Below are positions 1 through 7,202 of a stretch of 64,000 bases of DNA, in pieces. Position numbers and translations under genes: made by a program. How positions within the stretch are numbered: the stretch's first letter is position 1; each line of letters begins with the position of its first letter. Where the stretch lies: assembly GCA_964484485.1 (NCBI GenBank), contig CAZAGD010000033.1:1-64000 (forward strand). Direction: 5' to 3'. The notes below the pieces were generated by a model. The model was not told where the DNA came from, ran no database searches, and was given only the letters and a program-made list of their open reading frames with translations. This stretch comes from CAZAGD01 sp964484485 (lineage in GTDB: Bacteria; Desulfobacterota; SM23-61).

Positions 1-321
1 GTGCAAAAAGAGTATGAGATACCAAATAAAAAGCTGATAGATTTTTTTTATTTAATGGGAAAAATCATTCCGAGATGGAAATTAATAAAAGCAAGGGAAT
101 TAAGGGAATGGCTTAGAGAAGAAGGTAAGAAGATTCCTAAATGGCAAAGAGGGCCGAGGGCATCATTTCTGTTATTTTTATTTTTGGATCATCAAATATA
201 CGATAGTTCAATTATCCTTGTAGCTTTGGAGGAAGGAAAGAGCCCAAGGACCATTTACGAGGGTATTAAAAAAGTTTCTCGACAAGAAAAAAGCAATTCG
301 TTCGCGGCATATCATTTCTAA
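1..321 (+). CDS. Hypothetical protein, possibly 5'-truncated
   Basis: This is an open frame from a GTG at the first base of the window to TAA at 319-321 (106 codons). The true start may lie upstream, outside the window. The product is basic and Lys/Arg-rich in its first half (RELREWLREEGKKIPKWQRG), with a hydrophobic stretch around residues 55-75 and a possible small helical DNA-binding segment near the end (SPRTIYEGIKKVS). I do not recognise a family. It sits at the head of a run of small element genes on the same strand and is most likely an accessory protein of the integrated element. Confidence 0.45.
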   Translation: MQKEYEIPNKKLIDFFYLMGKIIPRWKLIKARELREWLREEGKKIPKWQRGPRASFLLFLFLDHQIYDSSIILVALEEGKSPRTIYEGIKKVSRQEKSNSFAAYHF

Positions 322-478
322 AATGTAAAATTTTTTTCCTATCAAAAAGCCTGAAAGATGGCTTCCAGCCTTAATTTTCAGCTATCAATCAAAAGAAATA
401 TATAGCCACTATAAATTCTTCAGGTATCTATACGTATTAGAGGGAAATAAATTAGGTCTTGATAAAGGATTTAGGAAA

Positions 479-691
479 ATGAAGGAGAGAAGAGATAATT
501 TTTTGCTCGACTTTAAAGAAGCAGCCAAATTTCTGGAAAGTCCATTAAAGAGGATTAAAGTTCTAATAGAAAAAGGAAAGCTTCATCCAATAAAGATAGG
601 GGATAAAGAATACCTGTATATGGAAGAGCTATTAAAATGGCAATTAATTGAGGAAGAGGTGGAGATAAACACATGTTTTCCAGGATTTTAA
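479..691 (+). CDS. Small excisionase-like helix-turn-helix protein
   Basis: The 70-residue product reads as a MerR/excisionase-type winged HTH (HTH_17-like). LDFKEAAKFLESPLKRIKVL (residues 10-29) matches the helix-turn-helix, and LHPIKIGDKEYLYMEELLKW supplies the short wing and last helix. The family binds DNA as recombination directionality factors or small regulators. The pattern is weaker than in its neighbour at 787, and the middle of the HTH is poorly conserved. It lies upstream of a second HTH of the same type and far upstream of the integrase. An excisionase role is an inference. Confidence 0.6.
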   Translation: MKERRDNFLLDFKEAAKFLESPLKRIKVLIEKGKLHPIKIGDKEYLYMEELLKWQLIEEEVEINTCFPGF

Positions 692-786
692 AAATTATGG
701 GTTATCATCTCAAAGTTATTGCGCATGGGAGAAACGGAAGGCATCGCTACCTATTGCCAGAGGAAATAGAAAAAGGGGGTTGAATA

Positions 787-1041
787 ATGGATATAAAGCT
801 TTTGAGCGTGGAACAGGCTGCGGAGAGGTTGGGTATAAGGCCTGGCACTCTGCGCCATTGGCTTTGCGAGAGAAGGATAAAATATGTAAAGCTTGGAAGA
901 AGAACACTTCTTGATCCCCGAGAATTAGAAAAGCTTATAGAAAAGAGCACGATTTTCGAAGCCAAAGATCTCCCTGATTTATGCCAAGTAATAGAAAAAA
1001 GGGAAAAAAGAAAAAGAGCAGAGATAAAAGTTGAGGTTTGA
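787..1041 (+). CDS. Excisionase-family DNA-binding protein (HTH_17)
   Basis: This 84-residue protein has a textbook HTH_17 domain. LLSVEQAAERLGIRPGTLRH (residues 5-24) forms the HTH, followed by IKYVKLGRRTLLDPRELEKL, the basic wing and closing helix. The C-terminal tail is rich in Lys and Glu. Family members act as excisionases or plasmid/phage regulators. A purine-rich stretch ending in GGGGG (775-779) sits 7 bases before the ATG. It is followed by two hairpins at 1066-1129, so it probably ends a transcription unit that also holds the HTH gene at 479. An excisionase role in this element is likely but not proven. Confidence 0.8.
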   Translation: MDIKLLSVEQAAERLGIRPGTLRHWLCERRIKYVKLGRRTLLDPRELEKLIEKSTIFEAKDLPDLCQVIEKREKRKRAEIKVEV

Positions 1042-1065
1042 ATAAATTCAAATTATTAAAAAGAA

Positions 1066-1129
1066 GCCCCCCGAGCTGACCGGTTTCGCGGGGGGCAATA
1101 TTGATGAGCCCTTCTTATGATAGGCTCAT
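1066..1129 (+). terminator. Double-hairpin terminator region
   Basis: The first stem is GCCCCCCG (1066-1073) paired with CGGGGGGC (1089-1096). The second is ATGAGCC (1104-1110) with GGCTCAT (1123-1129), followed by the T-rich run TTATTTTA. The pair lies just after the HTH gene ending at 1041, which fits intrinsic termination. The second hairpin has the better U-tract. Confidence 0.6.
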
Positions 1130-1149
1130 TTATTTTATAGCACAACTAG

Positions 1150-1368
1150 ATGTTATCGGCAAGTAGATTAAATGTAAAAATTGGGAAGTTTTGCAATAGG
1201 TGCGGGTATGTATGCTCACGTGGTCAATTTTTCTCTAAAAATGAAGGGAGGATATTCTTATGCAATTCTTGCATTAATGAGTTGGGAACAAGTGAAGAAA
1301 TATTCTCCCTTATTCCTGGAAAAAGGATTGATCTTTCAAAGAACAAAGTTATGTCTAGGAAGAGGTAA
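1150..1368 (+). CDS. Small zinc-ribbon-like protein
   Basis: The 72-codon frame has four cysteines in two knuckles, CNRC around residue 15 and CNSC around residue 38, separated by about 20 residues. That is a treble-clef or zinc-ribbon spacing. An extra Cys lies in GYVCSRG. The start ATG has no obvious ribosome-binding site, so initiation is uncertain. It is followed after 14 bases by the small gene at 1383 and may be co-transcribed with it and the ATPase at 1598. The function is unknown. Small zinc-knuckle proteins are common next to plasmid and phage replication genes. Confidence 0.5.
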   Translation: MLSASRLNVKIGKFCNRCGYVCSRGQFFSKNEGRIFLCNSCINELGTSEEIFSLIPGKRIDLSKNKVMSRKR

Positions 1369-1382
1369 GGGGGGTTAAAAAA

Positions 1383-1601
1383 ATGGGAAGGAAAATGGTT
1401 AAATTTTTTCATGATATTAGAGACTGGGAATTAGAAGAAGTGTTGCAGAAATTTTTAGATAAGGGGCACGAGATTATATCTATACATTATGCGGTCTGTT
1501 GGGCTGTGCATGCTCCGTTCGAGGTATATAGTGAAGATGGAAAGGTTTCTGATAGCTATCCTTTTCATAGTATATTGGTTATTTTCGAAGAGAAAAAATG
1601 A
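1383..1601 (+). CDS. Hypothetical protein translationally coupled to the ATPase
   Basis: This 72-residue protein has a G-rich ribosome-binding site (GGGGGG at 1369-1374) a few bases before the ATG. Its last codon overlaps the next start as ATGA at 1598-1601, so it is almost certainly co-translated with the replication-type ATPase. It contains aromatic and His residues (HYAVCWAVHAPFEVY) and no motif I can name. The tight coupling suggests an accessory role to the ATPase. Confidence 0.6.
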   Translation: MGRKMVKFFHDIRDWELEEVLQKFLDKGHEIISIHYAVCWAVHAPFEVYSEDGKVSDSYPFHSILVIFEEKK

Positions 1602-2764
1602 GTTTATTACAATTAGCCAACCCTAAAGATGGGTTTATTAAAGATTTTATAGAGGTGCTAAATAAGAAAACTGATGCTTCGTTAGCATTTAAGCTTTTCT
1701 GCGGAATAGTGCTTGTGGGAGTAGCCCTGGGTAGGAGAATCTGGTTTCCCTATGGAGGGAAAAACCTTTATCCTAATCTTTATGTTTGCCTGTTGGGGGA
1801 GAGTGGTATTTCCCGGAAGAGCACCTGCATAAATATCGTGAAGAAGGTTATTAGTCATTTTGAAGAGAATTTAATTGTCTCAGATCAATATTCGCCAGAG
1901 CGTTTATTTAAAGACTTATCAGAAAGGTCGCAAGCTATCTTTCTATATTCTGAATTTGCTGCTGTTTTAAAGTATTTTGAAAGGAGTTATATGGTGGGGA
2001 TGAAAGAGTGTTTAACTGAGCTTTACGACTGTCCTCCAAAATATAGGCGGAGGTTGCAGAAGGAAGAGATAGTTATTAAGGACCCTGTTATTTCTATTCT
2101 GGCGGGGAGCACTCCTGAATGGTTATTTGCAAATATGACAGAAGAAGATATCCTGGGTGGATTCTTTGGCAGGTTTATTTATGTTATGGAGAGGGAGAGA
2201 AAAGAGTTTATTGCTTTGCCGCCTGGAATTAAAGATGGAGAAATTCACGATTTAGCTGGGCAATTGAATGAGATAAGGCAGGTGGAGGGAGAGGTAAAGA
2301 TTGATAAGGTGGAGTGGGTATTTGAAAGATTTTCCCAAGAGAATTATGAAGAAATTTTAAAATCCGGGTCCTCTGGGATAAAAAAAGCTTTTTTAGTGCG
2401 GCTCCCTGAGTTTCTCCTCAAAATAGCGATGATTTACCATTTTTCTAATTCCAGGGTGCTTAATATTTCGCCTGAAGCGATGAATAATGCTTTGGCTTTA
2501 GTAGGATATGTTAAAGAGGCATTAAAGAAGTCTTTGGAAGAGGACCTGGCCTTGACGCCTGAAATGAGGAACAGGATTAAAATACTTAAGCTTATCCAAA
2601 AGGAGCCAGGAATAGAACATGGAAAGCTTTTAAGGAATAGCAATTTAACTTCTAAGCAGGTTCATGCCATAATTAATCATCTATTGGAGGAAGGGTCTAT
2701 TCATATTGAAGGAAAGGGGAGAAAGAATGACCCGAAGAGGTATTTTGCTGTAAATTTTCTATAA
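1598..2764 (+). CDS. DUF3987-like replication-associated ATPase
   Basis: The 388-residue protein has a variant Walker A at residues 67-76 (GESGISRKST, with Arg before the Lys) and a possible acidic strand (AIFLYSEFA) in the Walker B region. A central helicase-like region precedes a C-terminal winged helix (about residues 330-388, KILKLIQKEPGIEHGKLLRN onward). This architecture matches the DUF3987 / RepA-like group of plasmid and phage replication proteins. That assignment is from memory of family features and is not searched. It directly precedes a gene-free stretch with iteron-like repeats, which supports a role at a replication origin. A primase domain is absent, so it would need a partner. 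Annotation as a general P-loop ATPase is the alternative. Confidence 0.7.
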   Translation: MSLLQLANPKDGFIKDFIEVLNKKTDASLAFKLFCGIVLVGVALGRRIWFPYGGKNLYPNLYVCLLGESGISRKSTCINIVKKVISHFEENLIVSDQYSPERLFKDLSERSQAIFLYSEFAAVLKYFERSYMVGMKECLTELYDCPPKYRRRLQKEEIVIKDPVISILAGSTPEWLFANMTEEDILGGFFGRFIYVMERERKEFIALPPGIKDGEIHDLAGQLNEIRQVEGEVKIDKVEWVFERFSQENYEEILKSGSSGIKKAFLVRLPEFLLKIAMIYHFSNSRVLNISPEAMNNALALVGYVKEALKKSLEEDLALTPEMRNRIKILKLIQKEPGIEHGKLLRNSNLTSKQVHAIINHLLEEGSIHIEGKGRKNDPKRYFAVNFL

Positions 2765-2850
2765 GTAATTGATAATATTATATATTTTAAAAATCGAATT
2801 CGCGCGCGATGTATACCCCCTGTAAGTTACTATAAGAGTAAGGGATTTTT

Positions 2851-3016
2851 ATACGAACGAATTTATTGAATATTTTCTTTAATAATTTCAATATGTTATG
2901 CGTTCGTAAATGCGTTCGTAAAATATCTTAGTTACGAACGCATTTTTCTGAGTAATATCATAGAATTAGGCTAAAAATTCGTTAAAATGAGTTCGTTCAC
3001 TTCTCCCTCAAACGAA
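2851..3016. repeat. Iteron-like repeats, possible origin or operator
   Basis: Two direct copies of ATGCGTTCGTAAA start at 2898 and 2910 (12-base period). An inverted copy, TTACGAACGCAT, lies at 2932-2943. Degenerate copies follow: TACGAACGA at 2852, GTTCGTTCA near 2991 and AACGAATT near 3011. The region is AT-rich, has no credible ORF and lies immediately after the replication-type ATPase. That is typical of an iteron origin, or of operator sites for a nearby HTH protein. Confidence 0.6.
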
Positions 3017-3130
3017 TTCAAAGAAATGTCAATTTTTTGACAAATGAAATTATATTCCTTATATCGCGTGCAAAGATCCTATTTTTTTGATTGACTTAAA
3101 ACATATGGAAAAATAGAATACCTTAAAAGG

Positions 3131-3251
3131 TTTAAACCACCCCCTCCCCGGGTATTAATAAATGGAGTCTCGAAAAGTCTTTCGGATAAAAAATAGTCTT
3201 TGAATCTGTCTTCATTCTTCCATGGTGGATTTACTCGAGATTAGAAGATAG
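3131..3251 (+). pseudogene. Decayed duplicate of the AbrB-like gene start
   Basis: Reading from ATG at 3162 gives MESRKVFRIKNSL, stop (TGA 3201), then ICLHSSMVDLLEIRR, stop (TAG 3249). This is a clear copy of the first 30 codons of the AbrB-like protein at 4944 (MESRKVFKIKNSF... SSMVEMLEIKK). Similarity also extends upstream (AAAGGTTTAAACCACC here, AAAGGCTTAAATCACC near 4885). Two stops and loss of the rest mark it as dead. The two copies bracket the restriction-modification genes. Confidence 0.85.
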
Positions 3252-3294
3252 ATTATGCGTGAGTTAGCATATTACAAGAAAAGAGGAAAAAATA

Positions 3295-3927
3295 ATGTCT
3301 ACCCGCTTAGCAGAAATATTCGCAGATGATAAACTAACTGAGAAGATAAAAAGACGCTTACCTTACTTATTTCAGCTTGCAGAGTTAGAAAGTTCAAGAG
3401 CGGGTAAAACTGGAATGGAAGTTGGCTCAATTAGAGAAAGGATAATAGTGGCTTTGTTGATTTATAAATTCGGAGAAGAAAATGTGGAAACAGAAATACC
3501 GATTACTGAATCAGAAATAGATGCAAAATTATTTGGGGAGCCTATATCAATCAAAACGATCACGGGTAAGAATTTGGGCGGTGTCAAACTTATATGGACT
3601 GTGGATGCTCAGAAGGCAAAAGAATTTCGTGAGAACTATTATCCCCATTGCGATATTTTACTTGTTCAAATCAACTGGAATGATAAAGGGGGATTTTATT
3701 ACATCCCATTATCAACTCAGAAAATGCTTTTTAATAGAATAGGCAGAGAAAACTATATCAAGCTTCCAAAACCTGGAACAAATCCCAGAGGTGTAGAAAT
3801 TACTAAAGAGGCATTATCCAGTTTAATTGAAGCAGAAGATTCAAAAAGCATCTCAATAATCTGGCAAAGAACAAAAATTGAGTTCAATTGCTATAAAAGA
3901 TGGGTGGATCTATGGAGGGAAGAATAA
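3295..3927 (+). CDS. Type II restriction endonuclease, possibly ThaI-like
   Basis: The 210-residue protein is directly followed by a DNA methyltransferase. It has a PD-(D/E)xK-like core: Asp76 in TESEIDAKLFGEPISIKT with Lys87, and Ser85 where Glu or Asp is more usual. GSIRERIIVALLIYKFG and TEIPI provide the preceding helix and strand. The arrangement recalls the ThaI family (recognition CGCG), but I base this on general resemblance and have not searched it. A role in cleaving foreign DNA follows from the pairing. The ATG at 3295 follows AAGAGGAAAAAATA. It is bracketed by the decayed and intact AbrB copies, so the pair was probably acquired as a unit. Confidence 0.7.
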   Translation: MSTRLAEIFADDKLTEKIKRRLPYLFQLAELESSRAGKTGMEVGSIRERIIVALLIYKFGEENVETEIPITESEIDAKLFGEPISIKTITGKNLGGVKLIWTVDAQKAKEFRENYYPHCDILLVQINWNDKGGFYYIPLSTQKMLFNRIGRENYIKLPKPGTNPRGVEITKEALSSLIEAEDSKSISIIWQRTKIEFNCYKRWVDLWREE

Positions 3928-3928
3928 A

Positions 3929-4873
3929 ATGGGATTTAATAGAAGAAAATATGGCACAAAAACAAGTGCATTCGGTTCTCCGGGAAGAATTAATCATGAT
4001 TCCACTCCTTTTTATACAAGCAAATTGTATGAGGAATTGCCCAAAGAGGAGGCAGTCGAATATGTAGAAAATGCCGTTCCATCAGAGTTTATAGATAAAA
4101 TCATTTGTAAATCTAGTGAAAAAATGAATGAATTACCTGATAATAGCATTCATTTGATGGTTACATCTCCTCCTTACAATGTAGGAAAAGAATATGACGA
4201 GAATCTCACTTTAAATGAATACAGGTCATTCTTAAAAAGAGTTTGGAGTGAAGTTAGAAGAGTGCTCGTTCCTGGCGGGAGAGTATGTATCAATATTGCT
4301 AATCTTGGAAGAAAACCATACATCCCGCTTCATGCTTTTATAATTGATGATATGCTTGATTTAGGTTTTTTAATGAGAGGAGAAATAATTTGGAATAAAG
4401 CATCAAGTGGTAGTCCTTCAACTGCTTGGGGTAGCTGGCTTTCTGCTAAGAACCCAACGCTTAGGGACATTCACGAATACATTTTGGTCTTTTCGAAAGG
4501 AATGTTTTCTAGAGGAAGTTATGTCAAAAGAAAAAGCACCATTTCTAAGGAAGAATTTCTTGAGTTTACGAAAAGTGTATGGACATTTGCTGCTGAGCCA
4601 GCATCGAAAATAGGACATCCAGCGCCTTTTCCAGTTGAATTACCTTACAGATTAATTCAGCTTTACACTTTTGAAGGTGAAGTTGTTTTAGACCCTTTTG
4701 TAGGAAGCGGGCAAGCTGCAATTGCAGCGATAAAAACAAGACGCCACTATGTTGGATACGATATAAACCGAGAATATGTAAAATTGGCGGAAAAAAGAAT
4801 TAAAGAATTTTCATTAGCGTTTAATGCACCTAAATTGTTTGAATTCAGAGAGAAATCAGGCAATTTGATATAA
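3929..4873 (+). CDS. DNA methyltransferase of a type II R-M system, N4-cytosine type
   Basis: The product is 314 residues from the ATG at 3929, preferred over an upstream in-frame ATG because GGAGG (3914-3918) sits about 10 bases before it and it starts 1 base after the endonuclease stop. The catalytic motif TSPPY is at residues 79-83, typical of N4-cytosine and some N6-adenine enzymes. The AdoMet motif DPFVGSGQ is at 255-262. This TSPPY-before-FxGxG order is that of the beta class. It protects host DNA from the neighbouring endonuclease. TSPPY favours m4C, which would fit a GC-only target, but specificity cannot be read from sequence. Confidence 0.9.
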   Translation: MGFNRRKYGTKTSAFGSPGRINHDSTPFYTSKLYEELPKEEAVEYVENAVPSEFIDKIICKSSEKMNELPDNSIHLMVTSPPYNVGKEYDENLTLNEYRSFLKRVWSEVRRVLVPGGRVCINIANLGRKPYIPLHAFIIDDMLDLGFLMRGEIIWNKASSGSPSTAWGSWLSAKNPTLRDIHEYILVFSKGMFSRGSYVKRKSTISKEEFLEFTKSVWTFAAEPASKIGHPAPFPVELPYRLIQLYTFEGEVVLDPFVGSGQAAIAAIKTRRHYVGYDINREYVKLAEKRIKEFSLAFNAPKLFEFREKSGNLI

Positions 4874-4943
4874 TAATTTGGCTTTAAAGGCTTAAATCAC
4901 CTCAGTCCCGAAGGCTAGAGAGACTGAATGAGGAAAGAGAGGT

Positions 4944-5336
4944 ATGGAGTCTCGGAAGGTCTTTAAGATAAAAAATAGTTTTTGCATTTGTCTTCCTTCT
5001 TCGATGGTAGAGATGCTTGAGATTAAAAAAGGTGATAGGTGTCAGTTTCTCTTGCTTCCTGGTTATGGGCTTTTAGTTAAGAAAGAAGGAATGGCCGATA
5101 GCTTTCATGCGCAAATGGAGGCTATTTCTGATTTGAGGCAGGAAGCTGATAATATTTTTCATGACTTTAGGCGTAAGGCACGGGGTTTGGTTCACCAGTT
5201 TGGTTTTAGGTTAGCTGAAGAATATATTAGTGCCTTATTGGATAATTTAAAACGTCCTGCCCAAAGTTTTTTGGCAGAAGAGCAAAAGGTTCCCGACCTT
5301 CTTCTAAGTGGGGAAGAAGAAAAGAAGAAGAGTTGA
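4944..5336 (+). CDS. AbrB/MazE/SpoVT-type DNA-binding protein
   Basis: The N-terminal 45 residues form a swapped-hairpin AbrB domain (MESRKVFKIKNSF, then SSMVEMLEIKKGDRCQFLL). The remaining 85 residues are helical and charged, ending in a Glu/Lys-rich tail. Length 130. AGAGAGGT lies directly upstream of the ATG. Such proteins act as transition-state or antitoxin-type regulators, but no toxin partner follows here: the next frame is broken. A decayed copy of its 5' part lies at 3131-3251, on the other side of the R-M genes. Confidence 0.75.
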   Translation: MESRKVFKIKNSFCICLPSSMVEMLEIKKGDRCQFLLLPGYGLLVKKEGMADSFHAQMEAISDLRQEADNIFHDFRRKARGLVHQFGFRLAEEYISALLDNLKRPAQSFLAEEQKVPDLLLSGEEEKKKS

Positions 5337-5360
5337 GCTGAATAAAAAAGGATAGAAAAG

Positions 5361-5564
5361 ATGAAATCATCTTTTAAACTAATCTGCGCAGAAGACCCTA
5401 AGATATTAGGAATTGAGAAAAAGAATGGAGATTGGGATTAAAACGCATTAGCTGAGCACATAAAAAAATGTGCGGCCTGAAGAGTTTATAAAGAGCAATT
5501 AAAGAAGGATTTAGCTAAATTACTAAGGATAGGCTCCCATAAAAAGAAAGGGCGAGTAAAATGA
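5361..5564 (+). pseudogene. Small gene with two in-frame stops (zinc-finger-like remnant)
   Basis: The frame from ATG 5361 reads MKSSFKLICAEDPKILGIEK..NGDWD, then TAA (5439-5441), NALAEHIKKCAA, TGA (5478-5480), and RVYKEQLKKDLAKLLRIGSH..RVK. It ends at TGA 5562-5564, overlapping the next ATG as ATGA. The sequence stays protein-like across both stops and the end is translationally coupled, so this was one 67-codon gene. HIKKCAA followed by the stop looks like an H-x3-C-x2-C zinc-finger motif whose last Cys codon became TGA. Decay is the simplest explanation. Confidence 0.6.
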
Positions 5565-5794
5565 ATAAGAAGCAAAGATGGGTTTTGATTATAGGTGGAA
5601 TAATCATTGCACAAATGTTATTAAATCCGCCTTTTGAATATAAAACTTTAAATGGCGTAACTTATAGTGGGGGATATGGTTGTCTTTTCACGGATTATGG
5701 GAGTGGAAAAGGTGTTAATTTAAGTTTATTATTTACGCAATGGATAGGAGTAATTTTAATATGTGCTATTTTATGGATTGTTTTTAAAAATTGA
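5561..5794 (+). CDS. Small two-helix membrane protein
   Basis: This 77-residue protein has two hydrophobic segments: residues 8-22 (VLIIGGIIIAQMLLN) and 57-75 (LLFTQWIGVILICAILWIVF). Between them is a short loop rich in Gly and Tyr (YSGGYGCLFTDYGSG). Similar tiny proteins with a PP(F/W)xY motif after the first helix occur widely with no assigned function (from memory). The start overlaps the end of the broken gene upstream. It is the last protein gene before the hairpin-rich region. Confidence 0.6.
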   Translation: MNKKQRWVLIIGGIIIAQMLLNPPFEYKTLNGVTYSGGYGCLFTDYGSGKGVNLSLLFTQWIGVILICAILWIVFKN

Positions 5795-5820
5795 GAATAA
5801 AGAATTAAAGCAGTAATTTA

Positions 5821-6020
5821 GGGGAAAAAGCCATGCATTTTTAATCTCTTCTCTTTCCCCAACTAATTATAGAAGGGGGTTGAGGGGGAAACGAATTTAG
5901 CTGGGGTAGGGGGACTCCAGCGTTAAGAATTTGTTTCCCCTCATAGCTGCCGCCGCTTTCACCAATGAAAATAGAATGAATGCTAAAGCGGCGAGACCCC
6001 GTCCGCCATGATTTTGACGG
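5821..6020 (+). ncRNA. Hairpin cluster A, candidate structured RNA
   Basis: Four consecutive inverted repeats occur with no ORF: GGGGAAA/TTTCCCC (5821-5827/5854-5860); GGGGAAACGAATT/AATTTGTTTCCCC (5885-5897/5928-5940, one G-U) with an inner GCTGG/CCAGC (5900-5904/5917-5921); CGCCGCTTT/AAAGCGGCG (5951-5959/5985-5993); and CCGTC/GACGG (5999-6003/6016-6020). GC is concentrated in the stems of an otherwise AT-rich region, as expected of structured RNA or folded single-stranded DNA. The strand is not certain. Confidence 0.5.
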
Positions 6021-6068
6021 CTTAGCTGAATAATTAAGAGAAGAGCGAGAATAAAATTAAATTAAGCT

Positions 6069-6125
6069 AAAACTTTTCCTTCCCGCAAGGCTCAAGGATT
6101 GAGCCCATGGAGAAGGGAAAGTTTT
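6069..6125 (+). ncRNA. Hairpin B, candidate structured RNA
   Basis: Outer stem AAAACTTTTCCTTC (6069-6082) pairs with GAAGGGAAAGTTTT (6112-6125), 14 pairs with one G-U. Inner stem GGCTCAA/TTGAGCC (6089-6095/6099-6105) closes a three-base loop. No ORF explains it. Confidence 0.5.
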
Positions 6126-6134
6126 CTCCTTTAC

Positions 6135-6270
6135 AAAATTTAGAATAAAGAGGCGGTTTAAAATTGTGCTGGGGGTATCAGGGCTTTGCTTAACCCACTT
6201 GGGTGGGCAATTTAGGAAGGGGGTTAAGTGGCCTGATACCAGCCAATTTTGCCTCTTTATTTTAAATTTT
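6135..6270 (+). ncRNA. Hairpin C, 136-base nested structure
   Basis: The 20-base outer arms at 6135-6154 and 6251-6270 pair throughout, with one G-U. Continuing inward: AAAATTG/CAATTTT (6160-6166/6244-6250), GCTGG/CCAGC (6168-6172/6239-6243), GGTATCAGG/CCTGATACC (6174-6182/6232-6240; it competes for two bases with the preceding stem) and CTTAACCC/GGGTTAAG (6189-6196/6221-6228). The near-continuous pairing over 136 bases is far beyond chance. It could be a structured RNA domain, a fold-back DNA element or a MITE-like insertion. Confidence 0.6.
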
Positions 6271-6309
6271 GTTTTTTTGGGGGTTGGGTGGGAAAAGAAA
6301 AAATTAATC

Positions 6310-6590
6310 GCGGGGCTTGGGTAAGTGAAAAAATACCTTTGTTCCGCCCAAAGGCGAAAAAAGCAAAAAGGCTTGGTAGGCCGAGGCTCTGGGTTAAGCC
6401 CCCTCCCGCTCCCTATCGGGATCCGGATCCTTGAGGGCTTAACCTTTCGTCGTTACCGACTCAACCACTCGCCCTTGCCTACAATGCTCCCACCTGGTCG
6501 CATTGCTTAACGGCAATGGCTCGGGCAGACCCTCGGCCTACCAAGCCTTTTTGCCGATCAAAAAAACTTTTTTTCTTACCCAAGCCCCGC
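6310..6590 (+). ncRNA. Hairpin D, 281-base branched structure
   Basis: The outer arm GCGGGGCTTGGGTAAG (6310-6325) pairs perfectly with 6575-6590. A second perfect 22-bp stem joins 6365-6386 to 6531-6552. Inside are GGTTAAGCCC/GGGCTTAACC (6392-6401/6435-6444) capped by CCCG/CGGG (6405-6408/6417-6420), TTGCC/GGCAA (6475-6479/6512-6516) and AATGC/GCATT (6483-6487/6500-6504). This gives a multi-branched fold. Reading frames through it are by-products of the GC-rich arms. I do not match it to a known RNA family. Confidence 0.6.
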
Positions 6591-6612
6591 AAAAGCTGCG
6601 GCGGCCGCGGCC

Positions 6613-7122
6613 ACATTTTTTTTAATTGAAATTAAAACTTTTTAAAGAGAAGCAGTGTAGGATGTTATAAAGGTCTCTCCCAAACCGGGAAACCTCCGCT
6701 TACCAGAATAAAGGTAAAAAAGCTAAAAATTAAATTTTTCCTTTTTTAAGAAATAAGCGAAAGAGACTCGGGCTTAAATTATCGGATTAGCGCAAATATA
6801 TAAATGCTATTCGAAAAAATGAGTGCGCCATTATACCAAATCAGTCTTAAAAGATTAGAGATTAGGCTTTAAAATTTGATACCTAACTCAATAATGCTTT
6901 TCAAAGAAGATATAAGGCATAGTCAAGTTATAAGTTCAAGGATTACCTTTAAGCGCTGAGATTTTTCCCGGGATGAATTGAGAAAAAAATTTCTTAAAAA
7001 AAAGGGTTCTTCCTTAATTTTGGGGGATGCTTTGATATTGTCCGCCATAAAAAGTCTCGTCTAATGGGCTATTATTAAGCCGGGTATTCAAAAAAAATTA
7101 TTTTTCTATCAAAAAATAATGC
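6613..7122. other. Gene-free stretch, nothing recognised
   Basis: There is no credible ORF on either strand and the sequence is very AT-rich. The self-complementary GGCCGCGGCC at 6603-6612 marks its left edge. I see no further long stems comparable with those at 5821-6590. Confidence 0.5.
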
Positions 7123-7151
7123 TTGACAAGAAAAAATTAGTAAGTTATGCT
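7123..7151 (+). promoter_or_regulatory. Sigma-70-type promoter for the RHH gene
   Basis: TTGACA (7123-7128), a 17-base spacer, then TATGCT (7146-7151). The repeated AGTAAG (7138 and 7155) and the short palindrome CTTATAAG around the -10 region could be the operator of the downstream ribbon-helix-helix protein. Confidence 0.65.
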
Positions 7152-7202
7152 TATAAGTAAGATAGGTATTTAAGATTTAGATATTATGGTGGGGGTGGAT
7201 GA

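Noticed and set aside
5478..5480. TGA in a Cys motif as a selenocysteine codon
   Set aside because: An earlier TAA in the same frame and no visible SECIS-like hairpin just after the TGA make gene decay the simpler reading.
6249..6510. Two 61-codon frames inside the hairpin region
   Set aside because: They are products of the GC-rich inverted repeat arms. No ribosome-binding site or protein character.
5821..6612. CRISPR array or integron attC array
   Set aside because: The hairpins differ in sequence and length, there are no regular repeats with spacers, and no cas or IntI-type integrase is nearby.
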